Assembly (NCBI GenBank): GCA_019310535.1
Contig: JAFDED010000045.1
Span: 1-33,792 of the forward strand
Direction of reading: 5' to 3'
Source of the DNA: Deltaproteobacteria bacterium
GTDB lineage: Bacteria > Desulfobacterota > JAFDED01
Length of the DNA stretch: 33,792 nt
The notes beneath the pieces are model-generated. The model was not told the origin of the DNA. It did not search any database and was given only the letters and a program-made list of their open reading frames with translations. Below are positions 22,597 through 30,321 of this stretch, piece after piece. Numbering within the stretch: position 1 is the first letter of the stretch; each line of letters starts with the position of its first letter. The position numbers and the translations under genes are program-made.

Positions 22597-23553
22597 CTAA
22601 GTGAGCCATTTCTGTTCTGAATCATCCTTTGCAATCGGACCCCTGAGAACCGGAACTCCTGCTTCAAGAATGCTGCTGGTGAAGCGGACATCGGTTTTTA
22701 CACTCTTGAAATATCGGGACACCTCCAGCAGCCTGTCTATGCTCACTCCCGTGCTGACCCCCATCTCCTCGAACATGAACACCATGTCTTCAGTGGACGT
22801 GTTGCCGGAAGCCCCGGGGGCGAAGGGGCAGCCGCCCAGCCCGCCTACAGCGCCGTCCAGGATGCGGATCCCACTCTCGTAAGCGGCGAACGCATTGGCA
22901 AGACCCAGGCCGCGTGTGTTGTGCAGGTGAACGGCGAATGTTACATCGGGGAACTCGGCTATACAGAGCTTTGAGACCTCCTTGACCTCTTTCGGGTTCC
23001 CGAAACCCACGGTATCCGAAATGGACATATTCCGAATCCCGAGATCGTGGAAGCGACGAATAAAATTCAACGTCACCTGCGGCATGATCTTCCCTTCGAA
23101 CGGACAGCCGAATACGGTAGCCATCCCGACCTTTATGTGCATGTCGGGATAGTCGTCTCTCAGTTCCAGAATCCTTTTCAACTCATCCACGGACTCAGAT
23201 GTCGTTCGCCGGACATTGCTTATATTATGGGACTCGCTCACCGACATGACGAAGTCCAGCTTTCGTATGCCGCTTTCCAGTGCATTCCGAGCACCTTTAA
23301 GGTTCGGGATGAGGGCGGATAATTCAACTCCGTCCGGCTTCATGTCCAACACCGCCTGCGCCATCTGAGCTGCATCTCTGAACTGGGGCACCGCCTTGGG
23401 GTTGACGAAGGAGGTGATCTCGATATCCCTGAGACCGCTGACCGCCATCAGCCTGAAAAGCTCGATCTTTACTTCAGTAGGAATAAACTCCGGCATGTTC
23501 TGGATGCCGTCCCGCAGCATGACCTCACTGATGATAACGTTTGAATCGCCCAT
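22597..23553 (-). CDS. hydroxymethylglutaryl-CoA lyase-type enzyme
   Basis: A 318-residue TIM-barrel lyase. R14 and D15 in MLRDGIQ, the metal-binding HLHNTRG and the catalytic-cysteine loop GGLGGCPFAPGASGN are all present, so it should cleave a 3-hydroxy-3-methylacyl-CoA into an acyl-CoA and a keto product. In HMG-CoA lyase itself the products are acetyl-CoA and acetoacetate. GGAGG lies eight bases before ATG. It is the second gene after a CaiB/BaiF CoA transferase, an arrangement suggesting that a free branched hydroxy- or dicarboxylic acid is first activated with CoA and then split. The true substrate may differ from HMG-CoA. Confidence 0.9.
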   Translation of the reverse strand: MGDSNVIISEVMLRDGIQNMPEFIPTEVKIELFRLMAVSGLRDIEITSFVNPKAVPQFRDAAQMAQAVLDMKPDGVELSALIPNLKGARNALESGIRKLDFVMSVSESHNISNVRRTTSESVDELKRILELRDDYPDMHIKVGMATVFGCPFEGKIMPQVTLNFIRRFHDLGIRNMSISDTVGFGNPKEVKEVSKLCIAEFPDVTFAVHLHNTRGLGLANAFAAYESGIRILDGAVGGLGGCPFAPGASGNTSTEDMVFMFEEMGVSTGVSIDRLLEVSRYFKSVKTDVRFTSSILEAGVPVLRGPIAKDDSEQKWLT

Positions 23554-23643
23554 TGCTTAAGCCTCCATACAAAGATTCTCGCTGCATATCCAGGATTCAG
23601 AAAAAGATCACATACCCCACGCCCGAGAAAATATCCTCATGGA

Positions 23644-24819
23644 TTAGATTACGCCTTTCGCCCTTAAATCATTGATCCGTTCGGGGGAGTAACCCAGGGC
23701 CGATAGTATTTCCTCAGAATGCTGTCCCAGTTGAGGTGCCGGGAGACGGATTTTCACCGGAGCATCGCTCATCTTAACGGCAGTTCCCAGAGTCTTTACC
23801 TTTCCGGAAGGCTGCTCTACCTCCAGTACCATCTCCTGGTGCTTTACCTGGGGATCGTTGAAGGTCTGCGCCAGATTATTAATTGGACCGCACGGCACAC
23901 CCTCATTGTTCAGGTATTTGATCCATTCCGACGTCGTCCGCTTACATGTAATATCATCTATGATTTTATTGAGCTCTTTCCGATGCCGGCGTCTCAGATC
24001 GTTTGTACGGAACCGTGGATCTTCGAGCAGTTCCTCAAGACCGAGTGCACGGGCAAGCCTCTCCCACATGGGATCCCCGGAAGGAGCGATGTTGATATAA
24101 CCGTCCAGTGCTTTGAACGTACCATAGGGGGATACCATCGGGTGGTCGTTTCCTTCACGCTGGGGCACCTCGCCAAGACCGAAATATTTGTCAACCTGAA
24201 AGAGTAAAACGCTTATCAACCCATCCACCAGTGATGTTTGAACTTCCTGGCCTTTTCCCGTGCGCTGCCGCGCCATCAAAGCCAGAAGAATGCCATAAGC
24301 GGCGTAGATCCCCGCAACAGAGTCAGCGATGGGAATCCCGGTCCTCACCGGTTCCCGGTCCGGGAATCCGGTAATACTCATGAACCCCGAAACGCCCTGG
24401 GCGATAAAATCAAAGGCCGGCCGAAGATGATAAGGCCCGTCCTTTCCAAACCCCGAGATCCCGCAATAGATGATGGACGGGTTGATTTCCTTCAGGGATT
24501 CGTAATCCAGACCGAGTTTGCGCATTACACCGGGACGAAAGTTCTCCACGACCACATCGGACTCACGCGCTAGACGGATAAATATCTCTTTACCCTCCTC
24601 GCTTTTCAGGTCCAGAGCCAGGCTTCTCTTGTTCCTGTTCATCCCCACAAAATACCAGCTTTCTCCGTCAATGACGGTCCCCTGGTATCGGGCCTCGTCC
24701 CCGCGTCCTGGAGATTCGATCTTGATTACTTCTGCACCCCTATCCGCAAGAAGCAAAGTGCATGTCGGTCCGGCGGCAAACCGCGTCAAGTCAAGAACAC
24801 GAATATCAGAAAGCGGCAT
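23644..24819 (-). CDS. CaiB/BaiF family (class III) CoA transferase
   Basis: A 391-residue CoA transferase. The N-terminal LSDIRVLDLTRFAAGPTCT and GAEVIKIESPGRGDEAR motifs, NRNKRSLALDLKSEEG, and the catalytic aspartate in IPIADSVAGIYAAYG fit class III enzymes, which move CoA between acids through an aspartyl-CoA intermediate. VVVENFRPGVMRKLGLDY is also characteristic. GAGAGGG lies before the ATG. A promoter is likely at 24904-24931. It lies 90 bp upstream of the lyase on the same strand. The acid it activates cannot be told from the sequence. Confidence 0.92.
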   Translation of the reverse strand: MPLSDIRVLDLTRFAAGPTCTLLLADRGAEVIKIESPGRGDEARYQGTVIDGESWYFVGMNRNKRSLALDLKSEEGKEIFIRLARESDVVVENFRPGVMRKLGLDYESLKEINPSIIYCGISGFGKDGPYHLRPAFDFIAQGVSGFMSITGFPDREPVRTGIPIADSVAGIYAAYGILLALMARQRTGKGQEVQTSLVDGLISVLLFQVDKYFGLGEVPQREGNDHPMVSPYGTFKALDGYINIAPSGDPMWERLARALGLEELLEDPRFRTNDLRRRHRKELNKIIDDITCKRTTSEWIKYLNNEGVPCGPINNLAQTFNDPQVKHQEMVLEVEQPSGKVKTLGTAVKMSDAPVKIRLPAPQLGQHSEEILSALGYSPERINDLRAKGVI

Positions 24820-24903
24820 ATTCCCTCTCTCCCTTGTGCAGATCGATTATTGCATGCAGTCTGTAAAAGAAAAACGATATGACCGAAACTCAGCCCTTTT
24901 GGT

Positions 24904-24931
24904 TATATAGTAAACACATATATGCATTCAA
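24904..24931 (-). promoter_or_regulatory. candidate promoter of the CoA transferase-lyase operon
   Basis: Minus strand: TTGAAT (24931-24926), 16-bp spacer, TATATA (24909-24904), 85 bp before the CoA transferase ATG. Confidence 0.4.
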
Positions 24932-25216
24932 CTTCAAGTTATATCAAGATAGTGCTCGATTTTTTTTATAAAGTTTCAATAAAATTTGGCTTCGGGCTTG
25001 ATTTTTTGCGACAAGAAAATTAAATAACAATTCATAGTTAACAAGTTCGTTGCAGTTCGTTATTTTTTGTACCCCCCACGGGCACACACTCATTACGGCG
25101 GATTTTAACGGGCGTCAGGATGTAAGTAATTAATTAGACTTTATTTTTCGGAACTGCATTTGGAATTGGTGCATGAAAACACCAAAATACAGTAATGGTA
25201 AAAGGAGGATGAAAAA
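24932..25216. other. AT-rich divergent intergenic region with a small inverted repeat
   Basis: No gene seen. A direct repeat GTTCGTTGCA/GTTCGTTATT lies near 25045-25064. The inverted repeat TTGGTG-N8-CACCAA (25166-25185) lies 32 bp before the zinc-ribbon start codon and could be an operator or mRNA hairpin. AAAGGAGG then provides the ribosome binding site. Confidence 0.4.
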
Positions 25217-25447
25217 ATGACATATATATGCACAACGTGCGGTAAAGAGGCTTCGGATAATGGCCATCTGTGTAATCCGGTGGAAACGGCCGAAACCGTC
25301 AAATGTGAATATTGCGGCAAAGAGACCTCAAACCCGCGACACGTATGTAAGCCGATGGTCGGCAGTCTGGGATATACCTGTAATCGCTGCGGCCGGGTAG
25401 CCACGAAGTCAGAGTTGCTGTGCTCACCGGTGCCCCTTACTCCTTGA
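25217..25447 (+). CDS. triple zinc-ribbon small protein
   Basis: A 76-residue protein made of three tandem zinc-binding units with an exact 25-residue period. Unit 1 has C5, C8, H17, C19; unit 2 has C30, C33, H42, C44; unit 3 has C55, C58, C69, with leucine where the histidine would be. The pattern is C-x2-C-G-(K/R)-x8-(H)-x-C. Each unit ends with NP, KP or SP. AGGAGG precedes the ATG. I recall similar short proteins in anaerobic bacteria but know no function; nucleic-acid binding or zinc storage are possible. A 53-residue membrane peptide gene follows on the same strand. The third unit may bind zinc less tightly. Confidence 0.8.
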   Translation: MTYICTTCGKEASDNGHLCNPVETAETVKCEYCGKETSNPRHVCKPMVGSLGYTCNRCGRVATKSELLCSPVPLTP

Positions 25448-25622
25448 GGCCTGGTAGTCGGTGTGTTTCCAATAAATAGAGCGGCGGGAGGCATATTCTT
25501 CGCAAACTTTTTTGTGTGTTTAGAAGACATATAAAACACCTGTGCTCGGATGCCGCGATGTTAAAGTGGTACAAAAATAAGGGCCCGACGCTCCTGAGCG
25601 ACAACCTTGCTGTGTTCAAAAG

Positions 25623-25784
25623 ATGAAAAAGTTAGCGAATTTTCTCAAAAAGCATAAAGAAACTTTGATCTTGTGCGTTTTTTTCTTATGGATCATTTTG
25701 TTGGCCATCGGCACTCTTGCCGAGGGGTACAGGATAGAATCGATCCTCAAGTGGCCCATCTGGCGGGCCCCAGGGCCCCGTTGA
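25623..25784 (+). CDS. 53-residue single-span membrane peptide
   Basis: ORF too short for standard cut-offs. It starts MKKLANFLKKHKETL, a basic amphipathic segment, followed by one strongly hydrophobic span (about residues 16-33, ILCVFFLWIILLAIGTLA) and a short tail with YRIESILKWPIWR. This positive-inside layout is characteristic of real bitopic peptides and unlikely by chance. The ribosome binding site is weak. It lies 175 bp after the zinc-ribbon gene. No named family; possibly a small subunit or regulator of a membrane complex. Confidence 0.55.
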   Translation: MKKLANFLKKHKETLILCVFFLWIILLAIGTLAEGYRIESILKWPIWRAPGPR

Positions 25785-26019
25785 CGTCACCCCCAAACGT
25801 TCATTTCTTTATAGGATTATCCTATCAGGTCAGCAAATAAAACTTATGCATAGGCATTTAATTCTAAAGTTTTTTGACGGAATAACAGAATGATCCGGAT
25901 TTTCTTGCTCCTGTTGTCTCGTCAAGAATGCTTCCTTTTTTACTGTTATGTTGGGCATGAGAGGTCATGGAGGTTATTTTCTGAAGCGCGCATTCAAATT
26001 CTTGTCCAATGCGGACTTC
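25785..26019. other. intergenic region with palindrome ATAGGAT-T-ATCCTAT
   Basis: No gene seen on either strand. The palindrome at 25811-25825 has perfect 7-bp arms around one base. TATGCATA (8 bp, self-complementary) lies about 30 bp on. The region separates convergent genes, so a binding site or weak bidirectional terminator is possible, but no T-runs flank a stem. Confidence 0.4.
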
Positions 26020-26988
26020 TCAATCGGAAACTCTCCTGTCTCTCAAGTCCGCAAGGCGTTTGATCCAGGGCAGGTAATCATTCTCTTCCTCCCTGATCCT
26101 CTGTGCCGCCCCCTCCGGGCTCTGTACTCCTGCTTCTGTAACAATGCCGGTGAGCAGGTCCGGGGGAGTGATGTCGAAATAGATGTTCCGGACAGTGAAA
26201 CCGATCCCTTCTTGGGCGGCAACCTCCCCAGGGTCCTTTTCCTCCAGCCCCGGTTCACCCTCCGTGGAGGATATACGAAACTTTAGAGTTTCGCAAGCCA
26301 CATAGACTGGAACACCAAACCGATGAGCAGCCAGTGCAAGCAGCAACGTACCCGCTTTATTAATGATACTGCCGCACCGCAGAACGCTGTCCGCTCCCAC
26401 CAGAACAGCTTCCACTTGGGGAACGAACAGCCCTGCCTGGGCATCGGTGATCAAGGTCACGGCCAAGTTGGCCTGTGCTAGTTCCCTGGCCGTATGGAAC
26501 CCTTCATTCATCGGGCGGGACTCTGTTATCACCACCCGTCGCCCGGGTGCCGACCACCGGATCAGGGCATCAATAACGGTGCGGCTCCTGCTGTGTGTCA
26601 ATATACATCCAAAGCCGCTGAGCGTGTGAGCCGCTGCGGCGGCGGCTTCGGCTGACGCCATCCGGTGGCGCTGCTGGTGCTCATCAGTCAGCCTGGCGGT
26701 CAAATCGCGCAAGGAGAGCACATTGCCTTCTTCGGTACACTTCATATGCACAGCCCTGACCAGGGAAACAACGGCCCGTTGAATGACGGCCATGCTGGGC
26801 CTTGCCCATGCCAGCATGCTTCCCAGGTGATCCAGCTCATCCAGGAACTCCCGCACGGTATGCGCATGGCTGTGGCGGGCCAACAGCCCCAGAGCCCCAA
26901 CAGCCCTCCTGGCCAATTCTCCGGCGCCCTGGACCCGGTCATCTCTGATGGCCGCCAGTTCCTGCAGCGGTCGGGAAGGAATTCTCAT
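26020..26988 (-). CDS. eIF2B/R15P-isomerase family protein with altered active site
   Basis: A 322-residue member of the eIF2B alpha/beta/delta superfamily, which includes ribose-1,5-bisphosphate isomerase and methylthioribose-1-phosphate isomerase. The C-terminal domain has ITESRPMNEG, the GAD motif with D200, and INKAGT (209-214). In the characterised isomerases a catalytic cysteine follows TH (THC); here the motif is ILTHSRS, with S133 in that place, as in the non-catalytic eIF2B-like branch. The ATG at 26988 overlaps the Nudix stop (ATGA) and GGAGGGA lies before it. Coupling to a Nudix gene hints at a shared role in ribose phosphate or nucleotide metabolism. Enzyme activity is uncertain. 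Confidence 0.8.
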   Translation of the reverse strand: MRIPSRPLQELAAIRDDRVQGAGELARRAVGALGLLARHSHAHTVREFLDELDHLGSMLAWARPSMAVIQRAVVSLVRAVHMKCTEEGNVLSLRDLTARLTDEHQQRHRMASAEAAAAAAHTLSGFGCILTHSRSRTVIDALIRWSAPGRRVVITESRPMNEGFHTARELAQANLAVTLITDAQAGLFVPQVEAVLVGADSVLRCGSIINKAGTLLLALAAHRFGVPVYVACETLKFRISSTEGEPGLEEKDPGEVAAQEGIGFTVRNIYFDITPPDLLTGIVTEAGVQSPEGAAQRIREEENDYLPWIKRLADLRDRRVSD

Positions 26989-27395
26989 TCTCCCTCCTGC
27001 CAAACGCGCGCCAGGGCCTGTTTCAGCCCTGGTACCGTATCCAGTTGATCCATCTCTCCGGGATCAATCCAACGCATTTCAACATGCTCCCAATCCAGGC
27101 GGATAAGTTCCGGCTTCTGGGCATGAAACAGGTAGGTATGGACAACCCAGGTGATATCTTTACCCTCGTCAACCACCTCCAGCGGCTCACCCCGCCGGAC
27201 CAAGCTGATATCGCTGCAACCCAGGCCTGTCTCCTCGGTGATTTCTTGCATGACCTGCTCGTCCGGGGATTTTTCCACAGATCCGCTAACCCCGGCCCAA
27301 CGTCCCTGGTATGTACGGACTTCATGGCTGCGCCGAAGGACAAGCACTCTGCCGCTGTGTTCGATGAATGCGGTCACTACTTCCCTTTTCTTCAT
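26985..27395 (-). CDS. Nudix hydrolase-like protein, shortened Nudix box
   Basis: A 136-residue Nudix-fold protein. The catalytic helix end QEITEETGL with two adjacent glutamates is intact. The first half of the box reads GVSGSVEKSPDEQ, two residues shorter than the usual G-x5-E, and Gln stands where Arg is usual (REUxEE). RTYQGRWAGVSG fits the Nudix family members acting on NDP-sugars or NDPs. The start at 27395 is favoured by AGGGGAA just upstream; 27416 is the other option. It overlaps the eIF2B-like gene by ATGA. Such Nudix/eIF2B pairs suggest hydrolysis of an ADP-ribose-type compound feeding a ribose phosphate enzyme. Confidence 0.8.
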   Translation of the reverse strand: MKKREVVTAFIEHSGRVLVLRRSHEVRTYQGRWAGVSGSVEKSPDEQVMQEITEETGLGCSDISLVRRGEPLEVVDEGKDITWVVHTYLFHAQKPELIRLDWEHVEMRWIDPGEMDQLDTVPGLKQALARVWQEGE

Positions 27396-27470
27396 TTCCC
27401 CTAAAACTAAAAACATACTGCAGAAATCGTAGTAACAGCCGAATTAAATCTCATCATATAACTCTATGCT

Positions 27471-27488
27471 CTCTGCGGTCTCTGCGGT
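27471..27488. repeat. tandem 9-bp repeat CTCTGCGGT x2
   Basis: Two copies in the 119-bp gap between the SDR stop and the Nudix gene. Similar CTCTGCGGTCTCTGCGG phrases recur in intergenic DNA of many environmental bacteria, which I recall but cannot check here. Confidence 0.5.
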
Positions 27489-27514
27489 TAATCTTTGCTC
27501 CATCGGCGGAATTT

Positions 27515-28303
27515 TCAGAGCCCGCGGTACAAGCCCCCATCCACCTGTATGGTAACACCCGTCATGTAGGAAGCCTTTTCCGAGGCCAGAAATGCCACCA
27601 AAGCTGCGATCTCCTCCGGCCTCGCCACCCTGCCAAGGGGGATCGACTGGGCCCATCCCTGGAGTACTTCCTCCGGCTTTGCATCCCGTTCCATCGCCGT
27701 CTTCTCCGCCAGATCACGAACCCGGTCGGTCAGCGTATAACCGGGACAGACTGTATTGATCAGGATATTGTCCCGTGCGAACTCATTGGAGATGCTTTTG
27801 GCCAATCCAACCAACCCGGTGCGAACGGTGTTGGAAATGATCAGTCCCTCCACAGGCTGCTTGACAGCCACCGATGCGATGTTGATGATCCTCCCCCACC
27901 CCTTTTTCTTCATGTATGGAATGGCCTCCCTTGTCATGGCAATGGTGCTCAACAAATTCAGGCGAACCCCGGCCATCCATTGCTCGTCGTCGATTTCCAT
28001 GAATGTGGCTGCGGGGGGGCCTCCGGCATTATTCACCAGGATGTCCACCCCACCGAGGCGGCGTGCCGATCTCCGCACAAAACGCCGGGCCTGCTCGGGG
28101 TCGGAAACATCGGCGGATACGGCCAGCACCTCCATACCCGTCGCCTTCAGCATATCCATGGATGCTCTCTTCAGGCGTCGCTTATTACGAGCGCATATGG
28201 CAACGCGGCACCCCTCCCCTGCCAGCACCTCTGCAACCGCTTTCCCAATCCCGGCGCTGGCCCCCGCAACCAAAGCAACCTTTCCCTCAATCCCCAGATC
28301 CAT
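27515..28303 (-). CDS. short-chain dehydrogenase-like protein lacking the YxxxK motif
   Basis: A 262-residue SDR. The cofactor motif GASAGIG is at residues 14-20, and NNAGG at 91-95. The catalytic serine position holds S144 (NIASVAV). The tyrosine and lysine positions, 13 and 17 residues on, are S157 and R161 (ISNTVR), so the standard YxxxK is missing. The C-terminus (SYMTGVTIQVDGGLYRG) is typical of FabG-like SDRs. A subgroup with SNxxR in this place is known to me from annotations. ATG at 28303 follows GGAG; a GTG two codons earlier is too close to that site. It may be the first gene of an operon with the Nudix and eIF2B-like genes. Confidence 0.85.
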   Translation of the reverse strand: MDLGIEGKVALVAGASAGIGKAVAEVLAGEGCRVAICARNKRRLKRASMDMLKATGMEVLAVSADVSDPEQARRFVRRSARRLGGVDILVNNAGGPPAATFMEIDDEQWMAGVRLNLLSTIAMTREAIPYMKKKGWGRIINIASVAVKQPVEGLIISNTVRTGLVGLAKSISNEFARDNILINTVCPGYTLTDRVRDLAEKTAMERDAKPEEVLQGWAQSIPLGRVARPEEIAALVAFLASEKASYMTGVTIQVDGGLYRGL

Positions 28304-28533
28304 CCTCACGCTCCCATAATGCTGATTTTTAAAAACCGGTCATTACCAGGTGCATCGGACAATGCTGCAAATTCTAATTGGTTGAAAAGGCCGGAACAAT
28401 AAAACCACCCTCGATCCCAAACATGCAGAAGACCTTTAAACTCCTTGCACCTTTGTTGCCAAAATAAGGCCCCTGTGCTTACAAGAAGCTCACAAAATAT
28501 CTTTTTTTATTGTTAAGCCCTGAGACCCTTCAC

Positions 28534-29718
28534 CTATAACCATAAGTGTATCTGGACCATCCACTCATCATTTTCCACGTCCGGCGTCTCCACCTGGTAG
28601 CGCCATCGGAACTCCAGCTCCAGCATTTCCACCGGATGCAGGGAAACGCCCAGTGTATAGCGGTGGCGGTGATCGTCGCGGATCTTCAGATCGGGGTCCA
28701 GGAAGTCGTACTGGAAGAAAAGATCCACTCCACGGTACAGCTCGAAATTCAGCAAGCTGTAAACGGCTCGGGTCTCTGTTTGGATACTGGGAGTGCGCTC
28801 TTCAATCTGCCGCTCGTCCCACTCGAAGTTCCAGCTCATCCGCCAGAAGCCGAGCATGCCGTGGAAGCCCTGGATCTGGGTGTTGCGCTCACTGGAATCC
28901 GCCCTAAAGTACTGGCCGCCTAAGCCGAACGTTATCCGGTAGGCCATGTGCAGTGCTTTGACCCCGGCATTAACGCTGAATCCTGTGGCATCGCGTCCAA
29001 AGGCCTCATTCGCCATCTCGTTGAAGACTGCGGCATTCAGGAACGGGATGAGCGGGTTGGTGCCCACCTCGAGCCCTTCCACCCAGTCGAAGTGACCCAA
29101 GTTAAGCCGGTCCCGGACAAAGGCCGTGTGGTCTGGAACCCGCAGGCCAAAGGGTGGGATGAATCGCCCGACCTTTACATGGGACTGGAATGGAAGATCG
29201 CGGACGAGTAAAAAATTTTCCCGCCGGCGCTCGACACCCTCCGGGTATCGGCCATTCTGATAATAGAGAGTGATATAGGGAAAAGGGTGGAGGGCGATGT
29301 AATATTCGCGGTGCATGTAAAAATTTATCTCTTCTCCGCGGTCAGGCTCAACGTGGGCGTATCGCAGGTCGCCACCCACCTGTATGAACCGTTCGACCTT
29401 CTGACGTTTATCTTCTATTGCCTCCATGAAGGGAAGGGGGAAAGTGGTTCCTCTATTCCTGGCGTAATATCGCGCAAACCGGTTGCGCAGGCCGCCTCCC
29501 GTGGGATTCACGTGGCAAGAGTTGCAGTGGAGGGAACAGCTCCGCTTCCACAGGGGAACCTCGCCCTCAAGCTTCAGTGGTTCCTCACCGTGACACGAAA
29601 GACAGTCCGCTCCATGCTTGGTTGGAAACAGCGGATAAGACCAGGCGGCATTCCGGCACACCATGACGGCCAGCGCCGACGCCAAACTCATCAATATTAC
29701 AAAAAAGACTCTGTACAT
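28534..29718 (-). CDS. di-haem c-type cytochrome fused to an outer-membrane beta-barrel
   Basis: A 394-residue exported protein. A signal peptide spans residues 1 to about 26. Two CxxCH haem sites follow: C39-C42-H43 (CLSCHG) and C65-C68-H69 (CNSCH, preceded by C61). After residue 90 the sequence becomes amphipathic strands with aromatic girdles (HREYYIALHPFPYITLYYQ, RYTLGVSLHPVEMLELEFRW) and ends in IHLWL, like an outer-membrane barrel. The start at 29718 matches the signal peptide; the longer frame overlaps the preceding gene. It may conduct electrons across the outer membrane, comparable in idea to porin-cytochrome conduits but in one chain. It follows the haem lipoprotein by 61 bp. Confidence 0.8.
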   Translation of the reverse strand: MYRVFFVILMSLASALAVMVCRNAAWSYPLFPTKHGADCLSCHGEEPLKLEGEVPLWKRSCSLHCNSCHVNPTGGGLRNRFARYYARNRGTTFPLPFMEAIEDKRQKVERFIQVGGDLRYAHVEPDRGEEINFYMHREYYIALHPFPYITLYYQNGRYPEGVERRRENFLLVRDLPFQSHVKVGRFIPPFGLRVPDHTAFVRDRLNLGHFDWVEGLEVGTNPLIPFLNAAVFNEMANEAFGRDATGFSVNAGVKALHMAYRITFGLGGQYFRADSSERNTQIQGFHGMLGFWRMSWNFEWDERQIEERTPSIQTETRAVYSLLNFELYRGVDLFFQYDFLDPDLKIRDDHRHRYTLGVSLHPVEMLELEFRWRYQVETPDVENDEWMVQIHLWL

Positions 29719-29779
29719 GACCGCTACTTCTGATCTTTTTACTGTATGCTGTGCAATTTCAAATGAATCATTTTGACAA

Positions 29780-30247
29780 TCAAGGTTCTGCGCCGGTTTC
29801 GATCCACTGAACAATAGTATTGATTTCCTCATCGGACAGCGGCGCCTGCCCCAGGGGCATCCGGGTGTCTACTCCTCCCACCATGCCCGCCGTGCCCCGG
29901 ATCTTGTTCACGAGATAACTTGCTTCCGGATCGCCCGGCGCCACCCGCAATAAGCCGGGAACCTCCGCGCTGGGAACGTTAACCAGATCTCCGAAAGCGC
30001 TGCCTGAGGAAAGGTTGAGCCCTGCGGCCTGAGTTGATGAATCGTGGCATGCCCTGACGGCACACCTGGGCTGAAATATAAGAACATTTATCGCGTCAAA
30101 AGATACCCCGCCCCGGCTTTCGCTGTCCCCTTCCCCGGCGCAGGAGTACAAGACTGCGACGGCAAGGGAAAGAACTGCCAGGGTCGGACTTCCGGAGAAC
30201 AGGCGACGCCAGCTTCTCATGCCCGCTGAAATGTGATATTGTAACAT
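29780..30247 (-). CDS. cytochrome-c lipoprotein with CX4CH haem site
   Basis: A 155-residue exported lipoprotein. The lipobox is VLYSC, with C36 as the lipidated residue. The haem motif is C62-x4-C67-H68 (RCAVRACH), the longer variant also found in Desulfovibrio cytochrome c3. The conserved PSAEVPGLLRVAPGDPEASYLVNKI, followed by RMPLG with M130 as likely axial ligand and LSDEEINTIVQWIETGA, fits a small cytochrome domain. GGAG stands five bases before the ATG at 30247. It lies between the copper ATPase and the di-haem barrel protein and could carry electrons to it. Confidence 0.8.
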   Translation of the reverse strand: MLQYHISAGMRSWRRLFSGSPTLAVLSLAVAVLYSCAGEGDSESRGGVSFDAINVLIFQPRCAVRACHDSSTQAAGLNLSSGSAFGDLVNVPSAEVPGLLRVAPGDPEASYLVNKIRGTAGMVGGVDTRMPLGQAPLSDEEINTIVQWIETGAEP

Positions 30248-30321
30248 CTTGGCTCCGTCGACGGAAAATCAGGTCTCAATTTCATCAGGACGATTTTCAT
30301 TCCGAATGTCCTCTTCCAATT

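Noticed and set aside
25141..25539. 132-codon minus-strand frame opposite the zinc-ribbon gene
   Set aside because: The plus-strand gene has AGGAGG and regular Cys spacing; the opposite frame is its shadow.
27368..28402. 344-codon plus-strand frame
   Set aside because: Antisense to the SDR and Nudix genes; no domain, no ribosome binding site.
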